A stretch of 64,000 nucleotides of DNA, from NCBI GenBank assembly GCA_964291635.2, contig OZ219899.1, forward strand, positions 292,518-356,517, written 5' to 3'. The stretch is from JAPPHA01 sp964291635. GTDB lineage: Bacteria > Pseudomonadota > Alphaproteobacteria > Rhodobacterales > Rhodobacteraceae. Numbering within the stretch: the stretch's first letter is position 1; each line of letters begins with the position of its first letter. Shown piece by piece: positions 34,674-43,786 of this stretch. The position numbers and the translations under genes were made by a program. The notes under the pieces were generated by a model that saw only the letters and a program-made list of their open reading frames with translations, was not told the origin of the DNA and made no database searches.

Positions 34674-35957
34674 TCAATGGGTTCTTTCGAGGAACGGTGC
34701 CAATCGATACACCGTTTCCTGAACGATCGATTCCCCCTTGGTCAAGACAGGTTCGACGTTTCGGGCCAATTGGCGGACCTCGGGATCAAGAACCGCATCT
34801 GCGAGTTCTTTCCCGTCAGATATCTCGCGGGCGGCCCGGTGACCGTGGAACATCTCGTAGTCACTTTTGAAATTTCGGACACTTGGCCCATGAACAACTG
34901 CGCACCCGAGGCGGGCAGGTTCATACGGATTATGCCCGCCGCCATTGCTCATGGAGCCGCCGATGAACCCGACCCTGGAAATCCTGTACCAGATGCCAAG
35001 CCTGCCGATCCTGTCGATGATCGCGACCTGGCAATCATCGGACGGCGGAACACCGTCTTCCAGGCGTTCGCAGATGAAGCCGCGACTAAGAATCAATGCC
35101 TCGACATTCCGAGCGCGGTCCGGGTTACGTGGTGCCACGACGAGCAGGGAGGACGGGTCGGATTGAAGGACATACTGGTGTGCTTCCGCCACGGTTGCCT
35201 CGTCGGCAGCATGTGTCGATGCGGCGAGCCAGATATTTCGGTGGGACAAGGCCTTCTCGAGCAGGGCGCGGTCATCCGGTCGATCGGCGAGTGGCGCCGC
35301 ACCTGCCTTGAGCGAACCTGAAACCCAGATCCGTTTCCGATCCACGCCAAGGGCGTGGTAATGCTCGGCGCTGCCCTGATCCTGCGCTCCAACAAGTTGG
35401 AAACGGCGATAGAGATCAGAGTAAACTCCCCGAATCCGGGCTTTTGCCGAATAGGACGCTGCATCCATTCGTCCGTTGATCAAGGCGAGTGGAATTCTTC
35501 GGCGGTCGGCTTCGAAGATCATCGCAGGCCAAATGTCGCGTTCGACCCAAACCGCCAGATCTGGCCGCCAGTGATCGAGGAATGTCCGAATGCACCGGAT
35601 GCAGTCCAACGGGAGATACTGATGGCAACAGTGTGCGGGAAGATTGGCCGTGACTGCGTCGGCAGATGTTCTCGATATGCTCGTCAGAAGCACCTCCAGG
35701 TCAGGGAGCTCTTCACCAAGGGAGCGTATCAATCCTGACACGGCAAGAAGTTCGCCGACCCCGACAGCGTGAAACCAGGCGAGTCGCTTTCCCGTTCGCT
35801 GCAAGGATGGCATTCCGAGGCGTTCATGAAATCGGTCAGGATCTTCCTTGCCGCGTTTCAGGCGCCTGTGAACGATGAACCTTGCAATCGGGTAGGCAAG
35901 TCTCGACGCTATCAGGTAGAATCGAAGTCCCGGGCCCGTACGGGTCTTTTCGGACAT
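34674..35957 (-). CDS. 3-deoxy-D-manno-octulosonic acid transferase 2 (paralogue)
   Basis: A 427-residue GT30-type protein distinct from its neighbour. Conserved parts are FHERLGMPSLQR, AWFHAVGVGELLAVSGLI (catalytic Glu), CIRTFLDHWRPDLAVWVERDIWPAMI, LINGRMDAASYSAK, VSGSLKAGAAP, WLAASTHAADEATVAEAHQ, VVAPRNPDR, GFIGGSMSNGGGHNPYEPARLGCAVVHGP. The motif GELLAVSGL and WLAASTH...E are typical of a WaaA branch common in alphaproteobacteria. It starts the minus-strand pair. Having both types side by side suggests two separate Kdo (or Kdo-like) transfers to lipid A or another acceptor. Confidence 0.8.
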   Translation of the reverse strand: MSEKTRTGPGLRFYLIASRLAYPIARFIVHRRLKRGKEDPDRFHERLGMPSLQRTGKRLAWFHAVGVGELLAVSGLIRSLGEELPDLEVLLTSISRTSADAVTANLPAHCCHQYLPLDCIRCIRTFLDHWRPDLAVWVERDIWPAMIFEADRRRIPLALINGRMDAASYSAKARIRGVYSDLYRRFQLVGAQDQGSAEHYHALGVDRKRIWVSGSLKAGAAPLADRPDDRALLEKALSHRNIWLAASTHAADEATVAEAHQYVLQSDPSSLLVVAPRNPDRARNVEALILSRGFICERLEDGVPPSDDCQVAIIDRIGRLGIWYRISRVGFIGGSMSNGGGHNPYEPARLGCAVVHGPSVRNFKSDYEMFHGHRAAREISDGKELADAVLDPEVRQLARNVEPVLTKGESIVQETVYRLAPFLERTH

Positions 35958-36304
35958 GAGGGGACTCCCTGATCGGCGGTCAATGCAATGAACACAAATT
36001 CACGCAAATCTCAAACCGCGTATCAGGGGTTCTCCTTGTTCGATTCGATCCACAGCAGGATGCGTGGACAAAAGGCGGTTGAAAAATGGCTGTTCGGCGG
36101 GACGGGCTCCTTTGCGCCATCCAGGAATTCTGGCTCTTTCCAGATCCGCATGGTTCTCTGTAGCGTTGTTCGCCGGAGGATTCGGTTTTCCGCGGCAGGA
36201 AATTCGTTGCGATTACGTCTGTGTTGATGACATCGAGACGTTGATACTTCGATTCTATTCATGTTTCATCTCTTCGTGCCAGACATGCACTTCGGATTCT
36301 CGCC
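35958..36304. other. Intergenic region between waaA-like and exonuclease genes
   Basis: A ~350-bp divergent region that should hold promoters for both directions. No open frame with a ribosome-binding site, no repeat and no clear promoter box were found. Confidence 0.4.
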
Positions 36305-38407
36305 ATGACATTTCCTGCCGTTAGCGACAGCCTCGTCAAGATTCCATTGGGATCATTGCAGGCAATATCCCTGGACACGGAAACGACCGGACTTGATCTG
36401 GCAAAGGCGCGAATTCTCGAACTGGGCGCCGTTCGGATCGAGTCAGGCGGGATTCGCGAGGATGACGTGTGCTCGGTTCTTGTGAACCCGGGAGTTTCGA
36501 TTCCCCCCGGTTCCACTCGAATTCACGGCATCCGGGACCACGATGTGGAAGTTGCGCCTGAATTTCCTGGTGGAATGTCCGAATTCATTGATTGGGCCGG
36601 GCCGTGCCTCGTTGTCGGGTATTCGATCGGGTTCGACATGTCCGTTCTCGAGGCCGAGCACGAACGGCACGAAATGAACTGGATTCGGCCCCGATCCATC
36701 GATGTTCAGGATCTTGTCAGCCTGCTTGATCTCGAATTGCCCGACTTCTCCCTGGAAACCGTGGCAGAATCGCTCGGAATCAACGTTTGCGGACGGCATC
36801 GCGCAGTACCCGATGCGCTGCTCACGGCCAGAGTTCTCGTCGAACTCATACCGAGACTCAGGTTGGCCGGGATCCAAACGTTTGCCCAGGCTGAGCGTTC
36901 GTGCGCCTTGATCCGAGCCCGGCGTGGCGAGACCGGAATCCGGATCTCCGATGGTTTGGCGCATTCGCGCGGTCAGCCGCGTGCCAGCAGCAATCCGTAT
37001 CTTTACAGGGTCAAGGACATCATGCGGTCTCCGCCCGTCTCCGTATCGCCGCATTCCACGGTTGCAGAGGCAGTTGCGGTAATGGTTCGCAAGGAAGTTG
37101 GTTCCGTCATTGTCAAAGAAACCGACGAGACGCCAGCGGGGATTCTCACGGAAAGAAACCTGATCCAGGCCTTGGGTGCAGATGGCCAATCAGTGCTCCA
37201 GTTTCCGGTCGAGCGCTACTGTTCCAGACCCCTGATCACCGTTTCGGTCAAGGAGTTCGTCTATCGCGCAATGGGCGTGATGGCGTCAAACCGAAACCGG
37301 CATCTTGGTGTAACGGGTCTCGATGGCGCGCTGGTCGGAATCATCAGCGCACGGGATGCCCTGGGCCGCCAGGCGGGCGACAGCATAGAGTTTGGGCGCG
37401 AGATCGACGCGGCCGTTTCCCCGGCCGAACTTGGACGGATCTGGGCCGGTCTCACGACGGTTGCGGCCGCTCTCGTCAACGAGGGTGTCGATCCTCGAAC
37501 CATCGCATCCGTGATTTCGCGCGAACTTCGCGGGCTGACCGGTCGGGCCGCCGCACTGGCAGAGGCCGAGGTCGTCGACGTACTTGGTTCTCCGCCGGCA
37601 GGTTTCGCGGTCATGATCCTGGGTTCCGGCGGCCGCGGAGAGAGCCTTCTCGCGATGGATCAGGACAACGCGATCGTGTTCACCGAAGGAGACGCGGGAG
37701 GAAAGGCGGACATCTGGTGTGAACAACTCGGACGGCGCATGTCGGATTATCTCGATAAGGCGGGGGTCAGCTATTGTTCGGGCGGCGTGATGGCGTCACG
37801 GCCGGAATGGAGAATGGACGTGGCGAACTGGAATAGCAGGATCGCGGAATGGATGGCATTATCCCGACCGGAAGACCTGCTGAACGCCGACATTTTCTTC
37901 GATTCCATGGCGGTATACGGAGAAGAGAAGTTGGCCGGCAAGCTCAGGAGGGACGCGATCAGAGATGTAGCCGTGCAGAGGTCCTTTCTTCGGATGCTGG
38001 CGGGCAGGGCCGCGGACGCGCCCAGTCCCTTCGGGTGGTTGGGGCAACCCAGGCTTCAACGAAATCGACTCGATTTGAAGATGCACGGGCTCCTGCCGAT
38101 ATTTTCTGCCGCCAGGGTGGTTGCGCTCATGCACGGTATCCAGTCGCGATCAACAGCAGATCGAATGCGAAAATTCCGGGAACTGGACGAAGTTCCGAAG
38201 AAGATCGTCGACGACCTGGATTCGGCGCATGGTATCTTGCTGGGCGCGATTCTCCGCCAACAGCTGGAAGACATTCGAAACGGAATCCCGCTGTCGAATT
38301 CGGTGGCGTTCGGCGAGTTGGACGGCATGAACCGCCAGCAGGTGATCTGGGCGCTGAAGCGTGTTCCTTCGATTGCAGATATCATGAAGGTTCCCGTGGG
38401 ACTTTGA
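36305..38407 (+). CDS. DnaQ-like exonuclease fused to CBS pair and DUF294 nucleotidyltransferase domain
   Basis: A 700-residue three-part protein. Residues ~18-190 are a DEDDh 3'-5' exonuclease: ISLDTETTGLD (ExoI), VGYSIGFDMSVLE (ExoII) and HRAVPDALLTARVL (ExoIII). Residues ~235-360 are a CBS pair (VKDIMRSPPVSVSPHSTVAEAVAVMV, GILTERNLIQAL, GIISARDAL). Residues ~370-690 are DUF294 plus its C-terminal helical domain, with the nucleotidyltransferase motif LGSGGRGESLLAMDQDNAIVF. CBS pairs sense adenylyl ligands, and DUF294 resembles GlnD-type nucleotidyltransferases, so this may be a regulated nuclease or a signalling enzyme. Function is not established. Confidence 0.82.
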   Translation: MTFPAVSDSLVKIPLGSLQAISLDTETTGLDLAKARILELGAVRIESGGIREDDVCSVLVNPGVSIPPGSTRIHGIRDHDVEVAPEFPGGMSEFIDWAGPCLVVGYSIGFDMSVLEAEHERHEMNWIRPRSIDVQDLVSLLDLELPDFSLETVAESLGINVCGRHRAVPDALLTARVLVELIPRLRLAGIQTFAQAERSCALIRARRGETGIRISDGLAHSRGQPRASSNPYLYRVKDIMRSPPVSVSPHSTVAEAVAVMVRKEVGSVIVKETDETPAGILTERNLIQALGADGQSVLQFPVERYCSRPLITVSVKEFVYRAMGVMASNRNRHLGVTGLDGALVGIISARDALGRQAGDSIEFGREIDAAVSPAELGRIWAGLTTVAAALVNEGVDPRTIASVISRELRGLTGRAAALAEAEVVDVLGSPPAGFAVMILGSGGRGESLLAMDQDNAIVFTEGDAGGKADIWCEQLGRRMSDYLDKAGVSYCSGGVMASRPEWRMDVANWNSRIAEWMALSRPEDLLNADIFFDSMAVYGEEKLAGKLRRDAIRDVAVQRSFLRMLAGRAADAPSPFGWLGQPRLQRNRLDLKMHGLLPIFSAARVVALMHGIQSRSTADRMRKFRELDEVPKKIVDDLDSAHGILLGAILRQQLEDIRNGIPLSNSVAFGELDGMNRQQVIWALKRVPSIADIMKVPVGL

Positions 38408-38619
38408 ACTTCTTGTGGCGTGCACTTTTTCCCGTATCGGGGAGTTCACACCGTACCTGGTCGCGGTCCAGTACGGGATCGGCAGGAATGCGGAGTGAAC
38501 CGGTGACGACGGAGAGATCGTCGAAATCTTTACGGTAGCGCCCGACTTCGAGACCGATGACGTTTGCTCGGCTGCGCCCGAAATCCAGTCGATGTTTGCG
38601 ACAAAGCGACAAAAGTGAC

Positions 38620-39741
38620 TCAGTCGTTGTCTGAAAAGACCTTTTGAAGGGGTTGAGACCAGAATTCTTCTTGCCGGAGAACCGTGACGAAGCGTTCCGC
38701 CGCCCCTCCTTTCCCAAAGGACGTGCAGGAAGGATACCGGCGGTGCCATTCGCGATTGATGAAATCAAGGATCGCCTCCCGGTCGTCGGCCTCACATGAA
38801 AAAACCGAAGCAGACGAGGCCCGATTGGTCTGACGCGTACCGATATCGAGGCTTGGTACGCCCAGGAAGGGAGCCTCACGTACGCCTGCACTCGAGTTGC
38901 CGACGAGCACGGCCGCATTTTTCAGAAGTTCCGAGAAATAGTGGAACCGCATCGAAGGAATCGCGCGGAATGAACCCTTGGGCAAGCCGCGAACGACCTC
39001 ATGGATGGTCTCCGATCCGGGATCGTTGTTCGGGAAAATCGTGACGAACTTTCTCCCTGAATCCTCAAGGATCCCGAAAAGAGCCTCTGCCTGTGCGCCC
39101 ATTGAATCGAATTCCGATGTTACCGGATGGAATATGACGATACCGTAGTCCGACATCGGGATCGCATACCTTTTCCTGACGGTGTCCAAGGTGACGCCCG
39201 AGTGACCGGAGTGAATGTCAAGTTCCGGTGACCCGATAACGAAGATCGAATCCCGCGACTCGCCCAGTCTCATAACTCGGTCGCGCGCCGCGTCAGAACT
39301 GACGAAGTGGTAGGTCGCAAGCTTCGTATTGCAGTGGCGGAACAACTCGTCGATGGTCCCGGAAACCTCTCCCCCTTCGACATGGGCACAACGGACGTAA
39401 TTGACGGCACAGGACATTGCGCAGGCCAACGCCTCGGCTCTGTCACCATGAACGATGACCAGGTCCGGCCGATGTTCGGCGAGGAAATCCGAGAATTCGA
39501 GAACAGTCTTTGCAATGATCGTGTCCTGGCCGTCACCGGGTTTCTGGTTGAGGAATTCAAAAATTTCGGCCCCGGGAACCCGATGCACCTCGATCTTCGT
39601 CAGGCCGTATCGTTCGAGCATATGCATTCCCGTTACAAAAAATGAGATCCAGTGACCGTCGTTCCGCGCTGTTTCGGCGAGGGGGAGAACTTTCCCGAAA
39701 TCTGCGCGCGTGCCGGTTACAAAGACGAGTTTTCTGAGCAT
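38620..39741 (-). CDS. neuC: UDP-N-acetylglucosamine 2-epimerase (hydrolysing), sialic acid type
   Basis: A 373-residue NeuC-family epimerase that makes N-acetylmannosamine from UDP-GlcNAc for nonulosonic acid synthesis. It has FVTGTRADFGKVLPL, LVIVHGDRAEALACA, CAHVEGGEVSGTIDELFRHCNTKLATYHFVSS, VIGSPELDI, FHPVTSEFD, IFPNNDPGSE, LLKNAAVLVGNSSAGVREAPFLGVPSLDIGTRQTNR. ATG 39741 is chosen because the family N-terminus MLRKLVFVTGTRAD begins there; the longer frame to 39831 lacks support. It works with neuB at 24990. The activating cytidylyltransferase neuA is not seen in the window. Confidence 0.85.
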   Translation of the reverse strand: MLRKLVFVTGTRADFGKVLPLAETARNDGHWISFFVTGMHMLERYGLTKIEVHRVPGAEIFEFLNQKPGDGQDTIIAKTVLEFSDFLAEHRPDLVIVHGDRAEALACAMSCAVNYVRCAHVEGGEVSGTIDELFRHCNTKLATYHFVSSDAARDRVMRLGESRDSIFVIGSPELDIHSGHSGVTLDTVRKRYAIPMSDYGIVIFHPVTSEFDSMGAQAEALFGILEDSGRKFVTIFPNNDPGSETIHEVVRGLPKGSFRAIPSMRFHYFSELLKNAAVLVGNSSAGVREAPFLGVPSLDIGTRQTNRASSASVFSCEADDREAILDFINREWHRRYPSCTSFGKGGAAERFVTVLRQEEFWSQPLQKVFSDND

Positions 39742-40250
39742 TGGAATTCCAGATTGAGGTGCCCGCGCTGGCCTGATGGTTTCAAGGCAATATGGAGCGG
39801 GCGACGCAAAAACAATGCATGGTAGTGGCAAATCTCGACGTCGTCATTTGTTTTGTCCACCAATATTCCGGAATGTTCAGGTCTGCTTCGTTCGACCGTT
39901 TGACGGATGCCGTTGCTGCGACAGGAATTTTCCAGGTTCAGTCGATAGAAACTGCGACCGCGCCAATCTGGACGCTTTTTTTCGGTACCGGAGTGCATGG
40001 GCCTGTTGAACGACCGGATTCGCCGCGAGCGAAATGAAGTCCAACTACCATATTGGACAATCGGGCGGAAAAGGGATGTTTGCATGATTGGTCGCTTTGC
40101 CACCACGCCCGCGGAATAGACACATTTGGCCGCCGTTGGCCGATATTCTGCAGAACCAGGCGATGTGCTGGCTTGCAAGATGGCATGTTTTATTCTCGCG
40201 AACAGGCGTCGTACGGCCAGCGACTGCATTGTCGAGCCGAGTTCATTGGA
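39742..40250. other. 509 bp without a recognisable gene
   Basis: It lies between the ATPase stop and the neuC start on the minus strand. Several overlapping open frames exist but none has a ribosome-binding site or a family resemblance. It presumably contains the neuC promoter and the end of the sugar-transport transcript. Confidence 0.4.
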
Positions 40251-41300
40251 TCAGACGCATGTGCCGTCCCTGTCGAACAAATGCGCGTCGTCCAGATCGA
40301 ACGACAGTCCGATGGGCTGATCCTCCTGAATGTCTGAACCGCCCGAAATCCGAACGTTGATCGGCTCCAGGCCCGGAACATCGACATACGCGAAACTGTC
40401 TCCCCCGAGATGTTCGGCCACACCTACCGTGCCGGCAATCAATGCGTCGGAAGGTTCTACCACCGCGATATGCTCGGGGCGAATGCCGAAAAATTCCGGG
40501 GCGGTTTCCGCAACCGGCATGTCGATATGGGTTCCGTCGCCAAGGTTAATTCCGCCGCCTTCAGACGCGCAGGGAATGATGTTCATCTTTGGCGACCCGA
40601 TGAATGTCGCCACGAAGAGGTTTGAAGGATTGCGGTACAGGTCCAGCGGCGCGCCTTGTTGCTGAATGATGCCATCGTTGAAAACCACGATCCGGTCGGC
40701 AAGCGTCATCGCCTCGACCTGGTCATGGGTCACGTAGATCATCGTCTTGCCCAGCTTCTTGTGCAACCGCGCTATTTCAATGCGCATCTGGACCCTGAGG
40801 GCGGCGTCGAGGTTCGATAGCGGTTCGTCAAAAAGGAAGGCCGCCGGATCGCGAACGATGGCGCGGCCGATGGCCACCCGCTGGCGCTGGCCGCCCGAGA
40901 GTTCCTTGGGTTTCCGTACCATCAACGGATCGAGTTGCAGGATATCGGCGGCGCGGTCGACCGCGGCATCCAGCGTTGCCTTCTTTTCACCCGCTACCTT
41001 GAGGCCGAAACCCATGTTCTCGCGAACCGTCATATGCGGATAAAGCGCGTAGGACTGGAATACCATCGCCAACCCGCGCTCGGCGGCGCCAAGCGCACTG
41101 ACGTCCTTGCCCGCGATATCGATCGTGCCGCTTGTGATCTCTTCGAGACCTGCAATCAGGCGCAGCATCGTGGATTTTCCGCAGCCGGACGGACCGACAA
41201 AGACGATGAACTCGCCTTCCTCGATCTCCATGTCGATGCCCTTGATGACGTGGATGTCGCCGAAGAACTTGTGCACGTCGTTAAGTTGAATCGTCCCCAC
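40251..41300 (-). CDS. Sugar ABC transporter ATPase (MalK/UgpC type)
   Basis: A 349-residue CUT1-type ATPase. Walker A GPSGCGKST, signature LSGGQRQRVAIGRAI, Walker B AAFLFDEPLSNLDA and switch His in VTHDQVEAMTLADR are intact, followed by the C-terminal MalK-type regulatory domain with TOBE repeats (FFGIRPEHIAVV, HLGGDSFAYVDVPG). It is the last gene of a minus-strand run lacI-permease-permease-hydrolase-ATPase and energises import through the two permeases. Confidence 0.85.
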   Translation of the reverse strand: MGTIQLNDVHKFFGDIHVIKGIDMEIEEGEFIVFVGPSGCGKSTMLRLIAGLEEITSGTIDIAGKDVSALGAAERGLAMVFQSYALYPHMTVRENMGFGLKVAGEKKATLDAAVDRAADILQLDPLMVRKPKELSGGQRQRVAIGRAIVRDPAAFLFDEPLSNLDAALRVQMRIEIARLHKKLGKTMIYVTHDQVEAMTLADRIVVFNDGIIQQQGAPLDLYRNPSNLFVATFIGSPKMNIIPCASEGGGINLGDGTHIDMPVAETAPEFFGIRPEHIAVVEPSDALIAGTVGVAEHLGGDSFAYVDVPGLEPINVRISGGSDIQEDQPIGLSFDLDDAHLFDRDGTCV

Positions 41301-41315
41301 TTGTCTGCCCTTTTC

Positions 41316-42560
41316 CTATTCGTCGAGTTCCCAGGCCAGCCAGATCGCGGCTGTCCAGGAGAAGGTTCCGCCGCCGCAGCCGCGGCCGTCGATGGGTGAA
41401 AAGTATTCTGCGAATCCGCCGTTGCGGATCAGTTCACGCGTATCTGAGCGGATGCGTTCGGCCCATTCGTATTCGCCAATGTCGCGCAGGCCATTGGCGA
41501 TCATGAAGTTGATCATCGCCCAGGCCGGCCCGCGCCAGTATCGGACGTGGTCGAAATGCTCGTCGCGGGGATCGAAGCTGGGCACCAGGTAGCGTACTTT
41601 TTCCGCAAACTCCCTCAAAGTAGTCAGGAGTTCCTCTTTGTGCGCCAGGATACCCGCGTACAGCGGCAGGAAAGAGGCAGCAGATGCCCGCCTGGACTGA
41701 TCTCCCGACCGCATGTCGCGGGCGACGTAACCGCCAGCATCTTCATTCCACAAAAGTTCCAGTCCGTTTTCCAGGCGGGCGATCCGGTCTTCGATACGGG
41801 CTGTTTCGTGCCCGGCACTGCGCGCGAGGACGTGCAGATCCTTTTCCGCGCGCAAAAGGATCGAAGTGATGCCTGGATCGGCGACAAAGAACGGGTTTTC
41901 GACCGCGATTCTTTCAGGATCCCACTGGCGTTCCCTTCCGAAATAAACCAGGGCGAGGTAGCGGTCGTAATCCTGCTTTTCGGGCCGCATGTCGTTGTCG
42001 ACAAGCGAGGTATCGCTACGCGTGTACTCACCGACACCGCTAACGTCGATCATGTCGCCCGGGCGATCCCAATCAGGCAAGTTGTCGCGACCCGATTCCC
42101 ATGGATGGGTGATCGCTATGACCCCGGTTCCCTTGGGGTCTCGCGCACGGTGCCACCATTCGTGCCATGCATCGATGCGATTGATGAACCCGGTCGCCTT
42201 CTCGGGTTCAGCCTCGGCGAGCGCCCGGATGACTGAGGCCACCACGGGTGGTTGCGAGATTCCCGAACTTGGCATCGGGCCCATGTCGGCCTGCCATATC
42301 GATGGTCCGGGAAAGTAACCGGGCTCGTCGACACGGAAAATGATGTGGGGAACCATTCCGTTGGGCCATTGCGCTTCGAAGAGTTTTTCGAGCTCCTCCC
42401 ACGCCCGCGCGCGATCGAACGTTGCGAAACCGAGCGCGGAGAACGCCGAGTCCCAGTTCCATTGATAGGGGTAGAGCCCATCGGTCGGAATGGTGTAGCC
42501 ACCCCTGTCGTTGCCACGCAGGATCGCGCGCGCACGTTCGTTCATGGTCACTTCGGTCAT
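41316..42560 (-). CDS. MGH1-like (GH63-type) glycoside hydrolase
   Basis: A 414-residue (alpha/alpha)6-barrel glycosidase. It shows YPYQWNWDSAFSALG, FEAQWPNGMVPHIIF, THPWESGRDNLPDWD, YRYWRGPAWAMINFMIANGL and GGGTFSWTAAIWL, the pattern of mannosylglycerate/glucosylglycerate hydrolases (GH63). No signal peptide is present, so it would act in the cytoplasm on an imported solute. The overlap with the permease gene (4 bp) ties it to the transporter, suggesting a compatible solute such as glucosylglycerate, mannosylglycerate or a related glucoside as substrate; the exact sugar is not decided. Confidence 0.72.
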   Translation of the reverse strand: MTEVTMNERARAILRGNDRGGYTIPTDGLYPYQWNWDSAFSALGFATFDRARAWEELEKLFEAQWPNGMVPHIIFRVDEPGYFPGPSIWQADMGPMPSSGISQPPVVASVIRALAEAEPEKATGFINRIDAWHEWWHRARDPKGTGVIAITHPWESGRDNLPDWDRPGDMIDVSGVGEYTRSDTSLVDNDMRPEKQDYDRYLALVYFGRERQWDPERIAVENPFFVADPGITSILLRAEKDLHVLARSAGHETARIEDRIARLENGLELLWNEDAGGYVARDMRSGDQSRRASAASFLPLYAGILAHKEELLTTLREFAEKVRYLVPSFDPRDEHFDHVRYWRGPAWAMINFMIANGLRDIGEYEWAERIRSDTRELIRNGGFAEYFSPIDGRGCGGGTFSWTAAIWLAWELDE

Positions 42561-43786
42561 CCTTTCACCGATCCGGCGGTCAGGCCGGAAACCAGGAACC
42601 GTTCAAACCAGAGGAAGATGACCAGGACCGGAATGGTGACGATCACGGCGCCGGCCATGAGATGTTGGCGCGGCACTTCGGAAGAATTCAGGGAAACGAC
42701 GGCGCGCGGAAGGGTGAAGATCTCGGGACTATCGAGGAACATGAAAGCGAAGAGGAATTCGTTCCAAGCGATCATGAAGACGTAGAGCGATACCGATGCG
42801 ATCGCGGGGAGTGACAAGGGCAGGGTGATCTTCCAGATCACCTTGAGACGCGAGCAGCCGTCCATCATTCCCGCTTCTTCAAGCTCGGAGGGGATGCCGC
42901 GAAAGTAGCCCTGAAGCATGTAGAGAGATACGGGAATGGTCGTCGCCGGATAGATGAGCATCAGGCCCAGCAAGGTGTCGCGAAGCCCCATCTGGCTGAA
43001 CACTGCATAAAGCGGGATCACGAGAACGATGGCAGGGACCATGTAGATGAGCAAAATCGATCGGGACAGAGTCGTGCGTCCGGGGAACTTCAGACGCGAA
43101 ATCGCGTAGGCGCCGGGGATAGAGGCGGCGAGCGTCAGCAAGACTGTGACGACCGAAACGACGGTGGAGACGATGACGAACCTGCCGAAGTCGAACGTCG
43201 TGAAGAGTTCGACGTAGGAACTGAAAAGCTCACTTGAGCCCTGACGAACGTTGATCGAATAGTCGAGCGGGTTCAGCAACAGCTCGGCCTGCTTTTTCAG
43301 GCTGGTCATGAGCATCGCGTAGAAGGGCAAAAGCACGATTGCCGTGAAGAACACGAAACCGAAGCCCTTGAGCGCACGTATCAAGACTTCCTCGGCGCGG
43401 TAGCGATTGAGTGTCGTCCAGTCGCGCGAGCGAAATGCGATGGCGACGGCGCCAACCGTAGTCATCGCGAGGGAGACCAGCACGAGAACACCGCTAGCGG
43501 GCCGTTCGGCAAGCGCAATTCCGAGGGGTGCGAAGTAGGTCAGGAGGCAGATGGTCAGCGCATACGCAATGCCGGCCAGCGCAAGTCGCAGGTAGAGGCC
43601 AGTCGCATAACGGTCGGATGCAAGCCAGGCGAAAGCCCCGGCAATTCCCGCGAAGAATGCGGCGAAGGTTGTCATTTCGGCGGCGGCGCCAAAGACGAGT
43701 GTGATGCCAACACCGATGAGGACGGCATTGATTGCACCCCATACCCCTCCGAGGACGAATGCAAGAATGATTCCGCGCGTCATCAC
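42557..43786 (-). CDS. Sugar ABC permease (MalG type) with extra N-terminal helices
   Basis: A 409-residue permease. The C-terminal ~270 residues are a standard MalG-type domain with the EAA loop GIPSELEEAGMMDGCSRLKVIWKITLPLSLP. Before it, ~120 residues form about four additional hydrophobic helices (IILAFVLGGVWGAINAVLIGV and similar), which ordinary MalG proteins (~280 residues) lack. It overlaps both neighbours by 4 bp (ATGA type), so the four genes of the transporter are translationally coupled. Confidence 0.82.
   Translation of the reverse strand: MMTRGIILAFVLGGVWGAINAVLIGVGITLVFGAAAEMTTFAAFFAGIAGAFAWLASDRYATGLYLRLALAGIAYALTICLLTYFAPLGIALAERPASGVLVLVSLAMTTVGAVAIAFRSRDWTTLNRYRAEEVLIRALKGFGFVFFTAIVLLPFYAMLMTSLKKQAELLLNPLDYSINVRQGSSELFSSYVELFTTFDFGRFVIVSTVVSVVTVLLTLAASIPGAYAISRLKFPGRTTLSRSILLIYMVPAIVLVIPLYAVFSQMGLRDTLLGLMLIYPATTIPVSLYMLQGYFRGIPSELEEAGMMDGCSRLKVIWKITLPLSLPAIASVSLYVFMIAWNEFLFAFMFLDSPEIFTLPRAVVSLNSSEVPRQHLMAGAVIVTIPVLVIFLWFERFLVSGLTAGSVKG

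Noticed and set aside
38382..38918. Possible short gene between the exonuclease and neuC (minus strand)
   Set aside because: The frame overlaps both flanking genes; the unique middle part (near 38410-38610) has no recognised family or start.
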